Assembly (NCBI GenBank): GCA_902615025.1
Contig: CACMNV010000006.1
Span: forward strand, 1-64,000
DNA from: an uncultured SAR116 cluster alpha proteobacterium
GTDB lineage: Bacteria > Pseudomonadota > Alphaproteobacteria > Puniceispirillales > Marisalimonadaceae
Reading direction: 5' to 3'
Length of the DNA: 64,000 nt
In this document: piece after piece, positions 37,655-46,656 of the stretch
Position numbering within the stretch: the first letter of the stretch is position 1
Layout: every line of letters starts with the position of its first letter
Made by a program: the position numbers and the translations under genes
The notes under the pieces: model-generated
What the model saw: the letters and a program-made list of their open reading frames with translations, nothing else
The model's database searches: none
What the model was told of the DNA's origin: nothing

Positions 37655-38506
37655 TCAGAGGTAAGTTCCTTTAGACATTTTATCAGAAACTGTAGCTCTA
37701 ACTAAATATCTTGGTTCTGTAATATCGTAAGGTTGCCCTCTATGTACCATTGAACGATTATCCCAAATAATCAAATCAAAATCATCCCATTTATGTGAAT
37801 AAATATATTCTTCATTATTGATGAAATCATTTAAATATTTAAGTAATTTTGAGCTTTCAACATCTATCAGATTTTTAATTGATTTTGTATGAGATCCAAA
37901 ATAAACAGCTTTCTTATTATTCACCGGATTAATTTTTACCATTGGATGAACCACTGGTGGAAATTTATCTAATTCAATCTGGCTTACCATAGTTGGATCA
38001 ATTTTTGATCTGGAATGAGCAAAGTGATGAATTGCATCAAGATTATCAAGTTGTCTTTGGATAGATTGATCAAGTTTACTATAAATGTTTCTCATACATA
38101 TAAATTGAGTACTACCTCCAATTTTAGGTGTTGTTCTTCCATTTAAAATTGAGGCATGTGCTGGGTGTATTTTAAAAGAACTATCACTATGCCATTGTTG
38201 ATTAGCCCTATCATTTTTTGCTTGTTTATGCGAATGATCAACAACTTTACCATTTTCATCCATGTTGGTTAAAATAACTAGATTAGAATTTGTACCTATT
38301 GTCCCTGGTTTTGTTACTTCTAATTCACCAAAGTTTTTAGCAAATTCAAGTTGTTCTTCATTAGTTATTTTTTGATTTTTTAAAACAATTAGTGAATACT
38401 CCTCAAATAGAATTAAAATTTCATTTATTTCTTTTTTATTTGCTTTGTTAATTTTTAAATCTTTAATTTCAATTCCAAAATCCGGATGAGTTTTTTTAAA
38501 ATTCAT
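37655..38506 (-). CDS. TauD/TfdA family Fe(II)/2-oxoglutarate dioxygenase
   Basis: Non-heme iron dioxygenase that couples 2-oxoglutarate decarboxylation to hydroxylation. The 283 residues have iron ligands His106 and Asp108 in WHSDSSF and the distal His in MVHRGQPYD near 257. The 2-oxoglutarate-binding Arg lies in RYLVRATV near 270. Taurine dioxygenase is the best-known member, but the family also acts on 2,4-D and other compounds, so the substrate is open. It is the first gene of a minus-strand pair with the GMC oxidoreductase and is divergent from an operon ending in a TauE-like exporter. Confidence 0.9.
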   Translation of the reverse strand: MNFKKTHPDFGIEIKDLKINKANKKEINEILILFEEYSLIVLKNQKITNEEQLEFAKNFGELEVTKPGTIGTNSNLVILTNMDENGKVVDHSHKQAKNDRANQQWHSDSSFKIHPAHASILNGRTTPKIGGSTQFICMRNIYSKLDQSIQRQLDNLDAIHHFAHSRSKIDPTMVSQIELDKFPPVVHPMVKINPVNNKKAVYFGSHTKSIKNLIDVESSKLLKYLNDFINNEEYIYSHKWDDFDLIIWDNRSMVHRGQPYDITEPRYLVRATVSDKMSKGTYL

Positions 38507-38574
38507 TACTCTTTCCTTTTAAATTATTCATTAACCATATAATATTAAAGAAATTCATTTAAGGATGTCAATTT

Positions 38575-39555
38575 ATGAGTTCAAATAAATATAAAGTTTT
38601 AGTTGTACAAGGTTTGCATGAGCAAGGCTTAGAAATGCTAAAAAATAGAACTGATATTGAATTTAATGTTTTAATGAGTGATGATGAAAACAAGATATTA
38701 GAGGCCGCAAAAGATGTTAATGGTATCACCGTAAGAACAGCAAAAATTTCTAGTAAAATAATAGAAGCAGCAAATAAATTACAAGTAGTTTCTAGACATG
38801 GTGTAGGTTATGATTCAATTGATTTAGTATCACTAAATAATAAAAAAATTCCTCTGACTATAGCTGCACATTCAAATATGATTTCAGTTTCAGAGCAAGC
38901 AATGTTTTTTTTATTAGCCTTAAGTAAAAATGTATTTTATTACGATGATTTTACTAGAAAAGGAGATTGGACCAATAGATGGGATGTTAGAGCTTGGGAT
39001 TTAGCACAAAAAAATATTTTAGTTATTGGTTTTGGTAGAATTGGATCAAACTTTGTAAAAAGAGCATTGGCTTTTGACATGAATGTCTTTGTTTATGATC
39101 CATATGTTGAAAAAGAGAAGGTCAAGATCTCAGGTGCTATTCCAGTTGATAATATTAGTGATAATTTATCAAAGATGGATGCCGTTACTCTTCATTGTCC
39201 AAAGAATAACGAAACTACAGATTTATTCACAAAACAAGAATTTGATCTTATGAAAAAAAGTTCACTAATTATTAATTGTGCAAGAGGTGGAATTTTAAAT
39301 GAAGAAGATTTGTATGAAGCTCTTACAAGTAAGAAAATAGCTGGAGCTGGTTTAGATGTTTTCGATGTTGAGCCAACACCCTCATCTAATCCTTTATTTA
39401 AATTAAATAATGTAATTTTATCACCTCATATCGCTGGTGTGACAGTAGAATCAACTGTAAGAATGGCAACAGAAACTGTTCAAAATGTTCTAGATGTTTT
39501 AGATGATAAAATAAATCAATCAGTTGTTGTTAATAACAAAGAAATAGGTATGTAA
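38575..39555 (+). CDS. D-2-hydroxyacid dehydrogenase, SerA-like
   Basis: The 326 residues contain VVSRHGVGYDSIDL near 80, LVIGFGRIGSNFVKRAL (Rossmann) followed by the acidic turn VYDPYVEK suggesting NAD, NCARGGILNEEDL with the catalytic Arg, GLDVFDVEPTP with Glu and SPHIAGVTVES with His. It opens an operon with an HpcH/HpaI aldolase (stop and start share one base) and a TauE/SafE permease. AAGGATG lies 8 bases upstream of the ATG. It is a separate lineage from the dehydrogenases at 5077 and 6800. Confidence 0.9.
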   Translation: MSSNKYKVLVVQGLHEQGLEMLKNRTDIEFNVLMSDDENKILEAAKDVNGITVRTAKISSKIIEAANKLQVVSRHGVGYDSIDLVSLNNKKIPLTIAAHSNMISVSEQAMFFLLALSKNVFYYDDFTRKGDWTNRWDVRAWDLAQKNILVIGFGRIGSNFVKRALAFDMNVFVYDPYVEKEKVKISGAIPVDNISDNLSKMDAVTLHCPKNNETTDLFTKQEFDLMKKSSLIINCARGGILNEEDLYEALTSKKIAGAGLDVFDVEPTPSSNPLFKLNNVILSPHIAGVTVESTVRMATETVQNVLDVLDDKINQSVVVNNKEIGM

Positions 39556-40316
39556 TGAAAAAATTAAGTTTAAAAAAACAATGGGATCAAAATAAAAGTG
39601 TATTAAATGGATGGTGTTCAATACCGTCTACTGTAACTACTGAAATTATGTCTTTGAATAATTTTCATTCATTGACTGTGGATTTACAACATGGACTTGT
39701 AGATTATCAACAAGCACTAAATATGATTCAATCTATGAGCTCTGGAGAAATAACTCCTTTAGCTAGAGTGCCTTGGAATGAACCAGGTATAATTATGAAA
39801 CTTCTTGATGCAGGATTTCTTGGAATCATTTGTCCAATGATTAATAATGAAAATGACTGTAAGCAATTTGTTCAAACAACAAAATATGTTCCTCAAGGTT
39901 TTAGAAGTTCAGGTCCTACCAGAGCTGCTTTAATTCATGGATCTAATTATCATGATGAAGCAAACGAACATATCATTACCCTTGCTATGATAGAAACAGA
40001 GGAAGGACTAGAAAATGTCGAAAAAATTTCATCAGTAGAGGATTTGTCTGGAGTTTATATTGGCCCTTCTGATTTAAGTGTTTCATTGGGATTAAAACCT
40101 GGTTTAGATAGAACAGAAGAAGTAATGATCAATGCTATTGAAAAAATAAAAATAGCATGTAAGAAAAATAATAAAAAAATTGGTATTCATTGTCTTTCTC
40201 CTAATTATTTAAATCAAAAATTTCAAGAAGGTTTTGATCTGGCCACTATCGGAACAGATTTAAGGTTTTTCGCTGAAATTGTGGGAAAGAAGCTTTCAGA
40301 AATTACTCATGAGTAA
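39555..40316 (+). CDS. HpcH/HpaI family aldolase
   Basis: Second aldolase of this family in the window, 253 residues. It has VDLQHGLVDYQQ near 40, ARVPWNEPGIIMKLLDAG and GIICPMINNENDC, the YVPQGFRSSGPTRA segment, MIETEEGLENV with the metal Glu, and GVYIGPSDLSVSLGL with Asp. The loop SSGPTRA and the GPSDLS motif place it with the garL/HpaI type. It lies between a hydroxyacid dehydrogenase and a TauE/SafE permease. Together the three could cleave a keto-sugar acid and export or reduce the product. The substrate is unknown. Confidence 0.88.
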   Translation: MKKLSLKKQWDQNKSVLNGWCSIPSTVTTEIMSLNNFHSLTVDLQHGLVDYQQALNMIQSMSSGEITPLARVPWNEPGIIMKLLDAGFLGIICPMINNENDCKQFVQTTKYVPQGFRSSGPTRAALIHGSNYHDEANEHIITLAMIETEEGLENVEKISSVEDLSGVYIGPSDLSVSLGLKPGLDRTEEVMINAIEKIKIACKKNNKKIGIHCLSPNYLNQKFQEGFDLATIGTDLRFFAEIVGKKLSEITHE

Positions 40317-40319
40317 ATT

Positions 40320-41081
40320 TTGGCTTTAGATAATTTTTCCTATTACTTAATAATTATAGCTTCTTTTATTTTAGCTGGAGTATTAAAAGGTGCAACTGGC
40401 GCAGGCGCACCTATTATAACTATTCCTGTTATATCTGCATTTTACGATGTCAGGTTGGCTGTTGTATTAATGGTCGTTCCAAATTTTTTATCTAACATTC
40501 AGCAGCTTTATCATTTTAGAAAATCTATATTGCCCTTATTCGCTACATTTTCTTTTGCTTTGGGTGGAGGTGGAGGCGCATTTTTAGGAACAATATTTCT
40601 TGCTAATTTATCTCTTGATAGCCTTTCATTTGGTGTTGGTATATTAGTCATAATTTTTATCTCATTTAAGTTTTTTGTTCCAACATGGAAATTAGAATAT
40701 AAAAAATCAAAAAACCTTTTTTTCCCTTTTGGTTTTTTTGGGGGAGTTTTTCAAGGTGCAGCTGGAATTTCGGCACCTATATCGATAACATTTTTAAACT
40801 CCTTTAAACTAGATAGAAAAACATTTATCCCAACTATATCAGTGTATTTTATGATGATGTCAGTATTTCAAGCTCCTGCATTAATTCATTATGAATTTAT
40901 GAATTTTGAAATATTTGTGATAAGTCTCATTTGTACTGGCATACTAATTATCAGTATGCCTATAGGAAATAAAATTGCTAAAAGTGTTTCTGTAGAGTTG
41001 TTTGATAAACTCATTTTAATATTATTAGGAATTATATCTTTAAAAATATTTTTTGATTTTGGAATTAAATTTTATTTATAA
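40320..41081 (+). CDS. TauE/SafE family membrane permease
   Basis: Integral membrane protein of 253 residues with about eight hydrophobic helices in two repeats. The N-terminal ILAGVLKGATGAGAPIITIP and the second-half GVFQGAAGISAPISITFL are the duplicated TauE/SafE motifs. Family members export sulfite, sulfoacetate or related organosulfur anions, or import some acids. The start is TTG at 40320, 3 bases after the aldolase stop. Operon with the dehydrogenase and aldolase; its 3' end overlaps the convergent FecR-like gene by 10 bases. Confidence 0.85.
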   Translation: MALDNFSYYLIIIASFILAGVLKGATGAGAPIITIPVISAFYDVRLAVVLMVVPNFLSNIQQLYHFRKSILPLFATFSFALGGGGGAFLGTIFLANLSLDSLSFGVGILVIIFISFKFFVPTWKLEYKKSKNLFFPFGFFGGVFQGAAGISAPISITFLNSFKLDRKTFIPTISVYFMMMSVFQAPALIHYEFMNFEIFVISLICTGILIISMPIGNKIAKSVSVELFDKLILILLGIISLKIFFDFGIKFYL

Positions 41082-41719
41082 CCACAAACTAATTTTTTTC
41101 CATTTTGCATGCATGCGAATGAATAATTTTTATCAGCATCAATAATTTTTTTGTTTGTTAAACAATTAATTATTAAGGGATCTTTTAATATATTACTTAC
41201 TTTAGTTTCTTTAAGTTTTGCATCATATTTGTATAAGGTATTGTTTTTTAACCTAAAAGTTTGGTTAGAATAAAATGGTTTGTAACTTAAACCAAAAAAA
41301 CTTCTAACTAAAAATTTATTTTTATTAAACTGATTTATGTAAACTTTATCTTTGACATTAAAAATAAACTTCTTGTATATACTAATTTCAACTTTTAAGT
41401 TTTTATTTTTAATTTTGTTTACTAATACATTCCCTTTAATATGTTCTAAAATAACATTTTTACTTTTAATTTCTTTAAATTTAACTGAGCTATTTTTAGC
41501 TAAACAAATCTTAACATTGTTAAAGACAAAATATGAATTTTGATTTTTACTTTTAACAAAGTCACCATTTTTGATAATATAATTTTTATTTAAAATAAAT
41601 TTGTTGCCGTAAATATCTACGTTTTGAATTTTATTTTTGATTTCTGAAATTATTAATTCTTTTGCATGTAGGGAATTATTAAGAACTAAGCTCAGCATAA
41701 CAAAAAATAAATATTTCAC
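41072..41719 (-). CDS. Secreted FecR-like domain protein
   Basis: Not confidently recognised. From a GTG at 41719 the protein begins MKYLFFVMLSLVLNNSLHAK, a clear signal peptide. The upstream in-frame ATG at 41749 lies inside a terminator stem and would prefix ten residues. The mature part has strands like DFVKSKNQNSYFVF, VKICLAKNSSVKFKEI and LEHIKGNVLVN, which resemble the FecR periplasmic domain (a repeated L-x-x-G-x-V pattern). Lys, Asn and Ile dominate, and the C-terminus has a Cys pair. There is no FecI sigma factor or TonB receptor nearby. The FecR label is my inference from pattern only. Confidence 0.5.
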   Translation of the reverse strand: MKYLFFVMLSLVLNNSLHAKELIISEIKNKIQNVDIYGNKFILNKNYIIKNGDFVKSKNQNSYFVFNNVKICLAKNSSVKFKEIKSKNVILEHIKGNVLVNKIKNKNLKVEISIYKKFIFNVKDKVYINQFNKNKFLVRSFFGLSYKPFYSNQTFRLKNNTLYKYDAKLKETKVSNILKDPLIINCLTNKKIIDADKNYSFACMQNGKKLVCGYK

Positions 41720-41724
41720 TTTGG

Positions 41725-41760
41725 AAAAAGCAAGCGATGGGATAAACATCGCTTGCTTAA
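41725..41760 (-). terminator. Strong Rho-independent terminator after the BMP gene
   Basis: aagcaagcgatg (41728-41739) and catcgcttgctt (41747-41758) form a perfect 12-bp stem with a 7-base loop. On the minus strand it is followed by a run of T. It lies 8 bases after the BMP stop, so it ends the TRAP-to-BMP transcript. It also covers an in-frame ATG of the downstream gene. Confidence 0.9.
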
Positions 41761-41768
41761 TTTTATAT

Positions 41769-42866
41769 TTATTTTGGAACTTTACCTGTAACACCTTCAA
41801 GGTAATAATTCATACCCCATAAGGCTCCATCATCTAAAGTTTTTCCAGCACCAATAATTTCTTTACCATCATTGGTTTTTAAAGGCCCAGCAAAAATCTT
41901 TAATTTTCCACTTTTAATTCCATCATGAGCTGCTTGTGCTTTTTTAGCAACGTCATTTGGCATATTAGAAAAATTTGACAATGTTAACATGTTTGTGGAC
42001 AATCCACCCCATGTGTTACCTGCCCAGTGATCAGGGCCATCTCCAGTATTCCACTTACCATCTTTCAATTGCTTTATTTTTTTAATATAATAAGGGCCCC
42101 AATTATTTACTGAAGCAAATAATTGAGCTTTTGGAGCAAAAGCACCCATATCAGTAGATTGTCCAAAACCTAAAGCACCATTTTTTTCAGCAATTTGAAG
42201 CATAGCTGGTGAATCTGTATGTTGTGCTAAAATGTCAGCACCCTCTGCTATATGAACTTTAGCTGCATCAGCTTCTTTTACGGGATCATACCAAGTATTG
42301 GCCCATATTACTGAAATTGTAGCTTTTTTATTTACCGATCTTAATCCTTGAGCGAATGCATTTATTCCCATAATTACTTCTGATATTGGATAAGCACCGA
42401 TATAACCAATTTTGTTTGTTTTTGTCATTAATCCAGCAACAACACCTTGGACGTATCTACCTTCATAAAATCGAATATTTCCAGTAGCTACATTTTTTGT
42501 TCTTTTGTAGCCTGTCATATGTTCAAATCTTACATTTGGAAATTCTTTAGCAACTTTTAAAGTTGGCTCCATATAACCAAAAGAAGTTGTGAAGATTATT
42601 TGATTACCTTGTTTTGCTAATTCTCTAATAACTCTTGTTGCATCAGGTCCTTCAGGAACATTTTCTACAATGCTAATTTCAACATCATTTCCAAACTCCT
42701 TTTTAACCATTTGTTTACCTAATTCGTGCGCATAAGTCCAACCATGATCGCCTGGAGTTGTTAAATAAACAAACCCTACTTTAGTTTTTGCATACGCTGA
42801 AGTGAATAAAAAAGGTGAAACAAGAATACTTAAAAAAGTTATAATTTTTAAAAAATTCTTATACAT
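41769..42866 (-). CDS. BMP family ABC transporter substrate-binding protein
   Basis: Periplasmic lipoprotein-like binding protein of the basic membrane protein/PnrA family (Med in Bacillus), which usually binds nucleosides. From Met at 42866 (GGAG 6 bases upstream) it has a signal peptide ending TSAYAK. The mature protein starts KVGFVYLTTPGDHGWTYAHE, followed by GYMEPTLKVAKEFP, GRYVQGVVAGLMTKTNKIGY and the DILAQHTDSPAML segment. C-terminal DGALWGMNYYLEGV is typical. It is the last gene of a minus-strand ABC operon with two permeases and an ATPase, and precedes a strong terminator. Confidence 0.92.
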   Translation of the reverse strand: MYKNFLKIITFLSILVSPFLFTSAYAKTKVGFVYLTTPGDHGWTYAHELGKQMVKKEFGNDVEISIVENVPEGPDATRVIRELAKQGNQIIFTTSFGYMEPTLKVAKEFPNVRFEHMTGYKRTKNVATGNIRFYEGRYVQGVVAGLMTKTNKIGYIGAYPISEVIMGINAFAQGLRSVNKKATISVIWANTWYDPVKEADAAKVHIAEGADILAQHTDSPAMLQIAEKNGALGFGQSTDMGAFAPKAQLFASVNNWGPYYIKKIKQLKDGKWNTGDGPDHWAGNTWGGLSTNMLTLSNFSNMPNDVAKKAQAAHDGIKSGKLKIFAGPLKTNDGKEIIGAGKTLDDGALWGMNYYLEGVTGKVPK

Positions 42867-42943
42867 TTTCATCTCCATAAAATTTTAATCTTAAGGTTTA
42901 AATTTAATTAAACAATGATTTTTTAATTTGGGATAAATTTTTA

Positions 42944-43852
42944 TTATTTATTGCCTAAAAAATGCTTTCCTAGGCAAGCTGGGGCATAATTATTATGTTT
43001 TAATTTGAACGATATTAAAGCTAAGGCTAAAATAGTTGCAAGATAAGGTAACATGTTTAAAAATTGTGATGGAACATCCCAACCTCTTGCTTGAGCAACG
43101 AATTGTAAAATTGTTATACCACCAAATATTAATGCGCCAATCAATAATCTTATAGGCATCCAAGAAGCAAATACGACCAAAGCTAGTGCTATCCAACCTT
43201 TACCTGCAGTCATTCCTTCAGACCAATGTGGTGTCAATGCCAATGGTATGTAAGCACCACCCATTCCAGCACACATACCACCAAATGAAGTACTTATCCA
43301 TCTTACTAACTTGACAGAGTAACCAATAGAATGTGCGCTATCATGATTATCTCCAACAGCTCTTATAATGATACCTAATTTTGTATTTTGAAACCCAAAA
43401 TGGATAAAAAATATTAAAAATATTGCAAAATATACAAGTATATCATTAGAAAACAAAATTTTACCTAAATAAGGTATGTCAGATAGAAAAATAATTTCTA
43501 ATTTAGGCAGTGAGGCTGCTGTTTTTCCTACAAAAGGTTCACCAATTAAACCTGTTAGAGCTGTAGCAAAAATAGTAAGACCTAGCCCTGTAGCAACTTG
43601 GTTTGTCATAAGAGTTATTGTAAAAAAAGAAAAAACAGTACTTATTAATATTCCGGCAACAGCTCCAAATAAAATACCTATGTATGGATTTCCAAAAATT
43701 AAAACAGAACCAAGTGCAGCAACAGCTCCACATAACATCATTCCTTCAACACCAAGATTTAAAACACCGCTTTTTTCAGTTACAAGTTCTCCTAATCCTG
43801 CTAGTAAAATTGGTATTGATGTTAAAAGTATTGTAATTAATAAGTTTTCCAT
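42944..43852 (-). CDS. ABC transporter permease (BMP type, second)
   Basis: Inner-membrane permease of the branched-chain amino-acid/BMP permease superfamily, 302 residues. It has an N-terminal LAGLGELVTEKSGVLNLGVE motif near residue 17 (typical of such permeases), several helices and the IIRAVGDNHDSAHSIGYSV coupling loop near 163. It overlaps the first permease by one base. Together with it, the dual-ABC ATPase and the BMP protein it forms a full nucleoside-type importer. Confidence 0.9.
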   Translation of the reverse strand: MENLLITILLTSIPILLAGLGELVTEKSGVLNLGVEGMMLCGAVAALGSVLIFGNPYIGILFGAVAGILISTVFSFFTITLMTNQVATGLGLTIFATALTGLIGEPFVGKTAASLPKLEIIFLSDIPYLGKILFSNDILVYFAIFLIFFIHFGFQNTKLGIIIRAVGDNHDSAHSIGYSVKLVRWISTSFGGMCAGMGGAYIPLALTPHWSEGMTAGKGWIALALVVFASWMPIRLLIGALIFGGITILQFVAQARGWDVPSQFLNMLPYLATILALALISFKLKHNNYAPACLGKHFLGNK

Positions 43853-44928
43853 TAGTTATCTTTCCTAATAGATATTTTATATTTTTGAATAGTCTCACCA
43901 GCGAGAAGAAAAAATAATAACATACCTTCAAAAATACCAGTAACTACTTTTGGAATTCCTAAAACCATTTGAGCATTGTCGGCTCCAAGTTTTGCTGTTG
44001 CAATTATAATACCTGCAATAACAACTCCATATGGGTTTAAACGGCCTAAAAAGGCAACAATTATTGCTGTAAAGCCATATCCAAAAGATACTTCTGGTTG
44101 AAGTCGTCCCATATTAGCAGAAACCTCTATTACTCCTGCAACACCGGATAATCCCCCAGATACAAGTAAAACATAAATAGTTATTTTATTTTTATTAAAC
44201 CCTGCAAATTCTGAGGCTCTTGCAGATGAACCAAAGATTTTTATTTGAAATCCTGGTAAAGTTTTATTGATGAAGAACCAAATTAATGGGCATAAAATTA
44301 AAGTAATAAAAATACCATAATGAAACTGACCTAAGAAACCAATAAACGGAAAGTCTACTTTACTAATTATTGCCCCATCAGGATAAACTTTAGATAAAGG
44401 AAAGCCAAAACTCATTGGATCACGTAAAGGGCCTCTAACAACAAAATCAATAAATAACATTGCGACGTAAACAAGCATTAAACTTACTAAAATCTCATTT
44501 ACATTTAATCTTACCTTTAAAATTGCAGGTATTGATGCCCAAATTGCACCACCTACAAAACCAATTAAAAACATTGAAAATAATAAAGTGTAAGTTTTTG
44601 TCTCAGGAAATAGTAATGCAAATGATCCTGCGCATAAAGCTCCGAGAATAAATTGACCCTCTGCTCCGATGTTCCAAATATTTGCTTTAAAGCAAAATAT
44701 CAAACCAAGACCAATAATAATAAGTGGACAAGCTTTAACAAATATATCTGCAATTCTGTCAGGTCTAGAAAATGGAGAAACAAAAACTTGATATAAGGAT
44801 TCTATAACTGGATAACTTAAAATTTTAAAAATTAATGAGCCAATTAGAATTGTCATGGTAATTGAAATTATAGGACTCAAAATAGTCCAAAAACTTGATT
44901 GGATTTTTCTTGGTGTAAATTCTATCAT
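43852..44928 (-). CDS. ABC transporter permease (BMP type, first)
   Basis: Inner-membrane permease of 358 residues with about nine helices. It has an ANIWNIGAEGQFILGALC motif near 84, the coupling-loop region IKIFGSSARASEFAGFNKNK and GLSGVAGVIEVSANMGRL. The length exceeds the second permease by an N-terminal helix, which is typical for this pair. It lies 11 bases downstream of the ATPase gene and shares a base with the next permease. Confidence 0.9.
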   Translation of the reverse strand: MIEFTPRKIQSSFWTILSPIISITMTILIGSLIFKILSYPVIESLYQVFVSPFSRPDRIADIFVKACPLIIIGLGLIFCFKANIWNIGAEGQFILGALCAGSFALLFPETKTYTLLFSMFLIGFVGGAIWASIPAILKVRLNVNEILVSLMLVYVAMLFIDFVVRGPLRDPMSFGFPLSKVYPDGAIISKVDFPFIGFLGQFHYGIFITLILCPLIWFFINKTLPGFQIKIFGSSARASEFAGFNKNKITIYVLLVSGGLSGVAGVIEVSANMGRLQPEVSFGYGFTAIIVAFLGRLNPYGVVIAGIIIATAKLGADNAQMVLGIPKVVTGIFEGMLLFFLLAGETIQKYKISIRKDN

Positions 44929-44939
44929 TTGAGCATTAT

Positions 44940-46469
44940 CTAATTTATTCCCATTAAAATACCAATATCCGTAGCAGAGATTTTTGATGTTATTTTTGGT
45001 GTTGAAAGAGATCCATTATTAATTACACAAATTTTATTTGATATTTCATAAATTTCATCTAAATCTTGACTTATCAATATGATAGCTTTTCCTGCTTTAG
45101 CTAATAGTAAAAGTTTACTTCTAATTTCACTGGCAGCACCAATATCAACACCCCATGTTGGTTGTGAAATAATCAATACTTTTGGATTAGCTTTTAATGA
45201 TCTACCAACAATAAATTTTTGTAAGTTTCCTCCTGACAATTGATCAGCTAATGGATTTGAATATGGGCATCTTACATCATTGTCCTTTATAATTGATATA
45301 GAGTCATTTGATGACATATTTGAACTTAACAATATATTATCAAGAAAATTATTATTTTTTGAATAAGCATTATAAAAGGTTAAAAAAGTATTTTCTGTAA
45401 GAGTTATATCAGGAACTGTTGCATGACCATTTCTTTCTTCAGGAACAAACTCAAGTCCTAAGTTTCTTCTGAATTTAATATTAGTGTTTCCAATTTTTTT
45501 ATTTTCAAAAATAATTTCATCTGGATCGCCTAATGTTTCACCACTTAATGCATTCATCAGTTCTACTTGTCCATTCCCAGCAACTCCAGCAATACCAAGG
45601 ATTTCACCATATTTAACATTGAAACTTATTTTTTTTAATTCTGTACCAAATTGAGATAATTTTTTTCTATTTAAATTGTTGATTGAAATAGCAGTTGATA
45701 AATTTAAATAACTACTTTTAGAAATTTTAGTTATTTTTTTTACTTTTTTACCAATCATTTTTTCAGCCATACTTGTGGTAGATATTTTAGAAGTATCGGT
45801 TGAAGAAATAACTTTTCCACTTCTTAGAATCGTTACCTTGGAAGCAATTTGTTTAATTTCATTTAATTTGTGGCTTATATACAAAATACTACATCCTGAA
45901 TTAGCTAATTTTCTTAATACTTTAAATAATTGATTTATTTCTTGTGGTGATAAAACAGATGTTGGTTCGTCCATTATAAGGAGTTTTGGGTTTTGCAATA
46001 AACATCTAATAATTTCAACTCTCTGTTGTTCACCGACTGATAAATCTAAAACTTTTTTTGTAGGCTCAATCGACAGGCCCCATTGTTTAGCAGTTATTGA
46101 AATTTTATCTTCTAAATGTTTTTTTGTTATTTTTTCATCAAGAGATATTAATATATTTTCAGAGACAGTTAGAGCTGGAAATAATGAAAAATGTTGAAAA
46201 ACCATCCCAATGCCGTAACTTCGTGCTTCTCTAGGATTATTAATTATTACATGATTATCATTAATCAAAATTTGACCAGCAGTAGGTTTTACAACTCCGT
46301 ATAAACATTTAACTAAGGTAGATTTTCCAGCACCATTCTCTCCTAATAATGCATGGATCTCTCCTTTTTTTATATTCAAAGATATAGAATCATTAGCTAA
46401 AAATTGATCAAAAGTTTTTGACAAATTTTTAACTTCAATAAATGTCATCGCATCTAAATTATTCGTCAT
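44940..46469 (-). CDS. ABC transporter ATP-binding protein, dual ATPase (BMP type)
   Basis: Fusion of two ABC domains, 509 residues. Domain 1 has Walker A LGENGAGKSTLVK near 43, the signature LSVGEQQRVEIIR and Walker B LLIMDEPTS. In domain 2 the Walker A position reads GVAGNGQVEL (degenerate, as usual in this family), the signature is QLSGGNLQKFIVGR, and the Walker B VLIISQPTWGVD is altered. Domain 1 is the likely catalytic half. The upstream small membrane-protein gene overlaps it by 11 bases; Met8 at 46448 is an alternative start. Confidence 0.93.
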   Translation of the reverse strand: MTNNLDAMTFIEVKNLSKTFDQFLANDSISLNIKKGEIHALLGENGAGKSTLVKCLYGVVKPTAGQILINDNHVIINNPREARSYGIGMVFQHFSLFPALTVSENILISLDEKITKKHLEDKISITAKQWGLSIEPTKKVLDLSVGEQQRVEIIRCLLQNPKLLIMDEPTSVLSPQEINQLFKVLRKLANSGCSILYISHKLNEIKQIASKVTILRSGKVISSTDTSKISTTSMAEKMIGKKVKKITKISKSSYLNLSTAISINNLNRKKLSQFGTELKKISFNVKYGEILGIAGVAGNGQVELMNALSGETLGDPDEIIFENKKIGNTNIKFRRNLGLEFVPEERNGHATVPDITLTENTFLTFYNAYSKNNNFLDNILLSSNMSSNDSISIIKDNDVRCPYSNPLADQLSGGNLQKFIVGRSLKANPKVLIISQPTWGVDIGAASEIRSKLLLLAKAGKAIILISQDLDEIYEISNKICVINNGSLSTPKITSKISATDIGILMGIN

Positions 46470-46656
46470 AGATTTTAGTTTTATTTTTTGATTTCAATAT
46501 GAAAAATAACAAAAGGGCGCTTACTATAAAAACAATAATTATAAATAAATTAAAATAACTTACATGCAAATGTTTTAACCCCAATGAAAAAATAATTAAG
46601 CTTGATATAAATAGTGCTAACCAAAATGTTCTAGGTCCTTTAAAAATGTTTTTCAT
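46459..46656 (-). CDS. Small two-helix membrane protein
   Basis: The 65-residue frame MKNIFKGPRTFWLALFISSL with a second helix IIIVFIVSALLLFFIL predicts two membrane spans and a basic tail. It overlaps the TRAP permease stop by 4 bases (ATGA) and the ATPase start by 11, so coupling on both sides supports it being real. No family is recognised. It could assist the TRAP or the ABC importer. Confidence 0.65.
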   Translation of the reverse strand: MKNIFKGPRTFWLALFISSLIIFSLGLKHLHVSYFNLFIIIVFIVSALLLFFILKSKNKTKIYDE

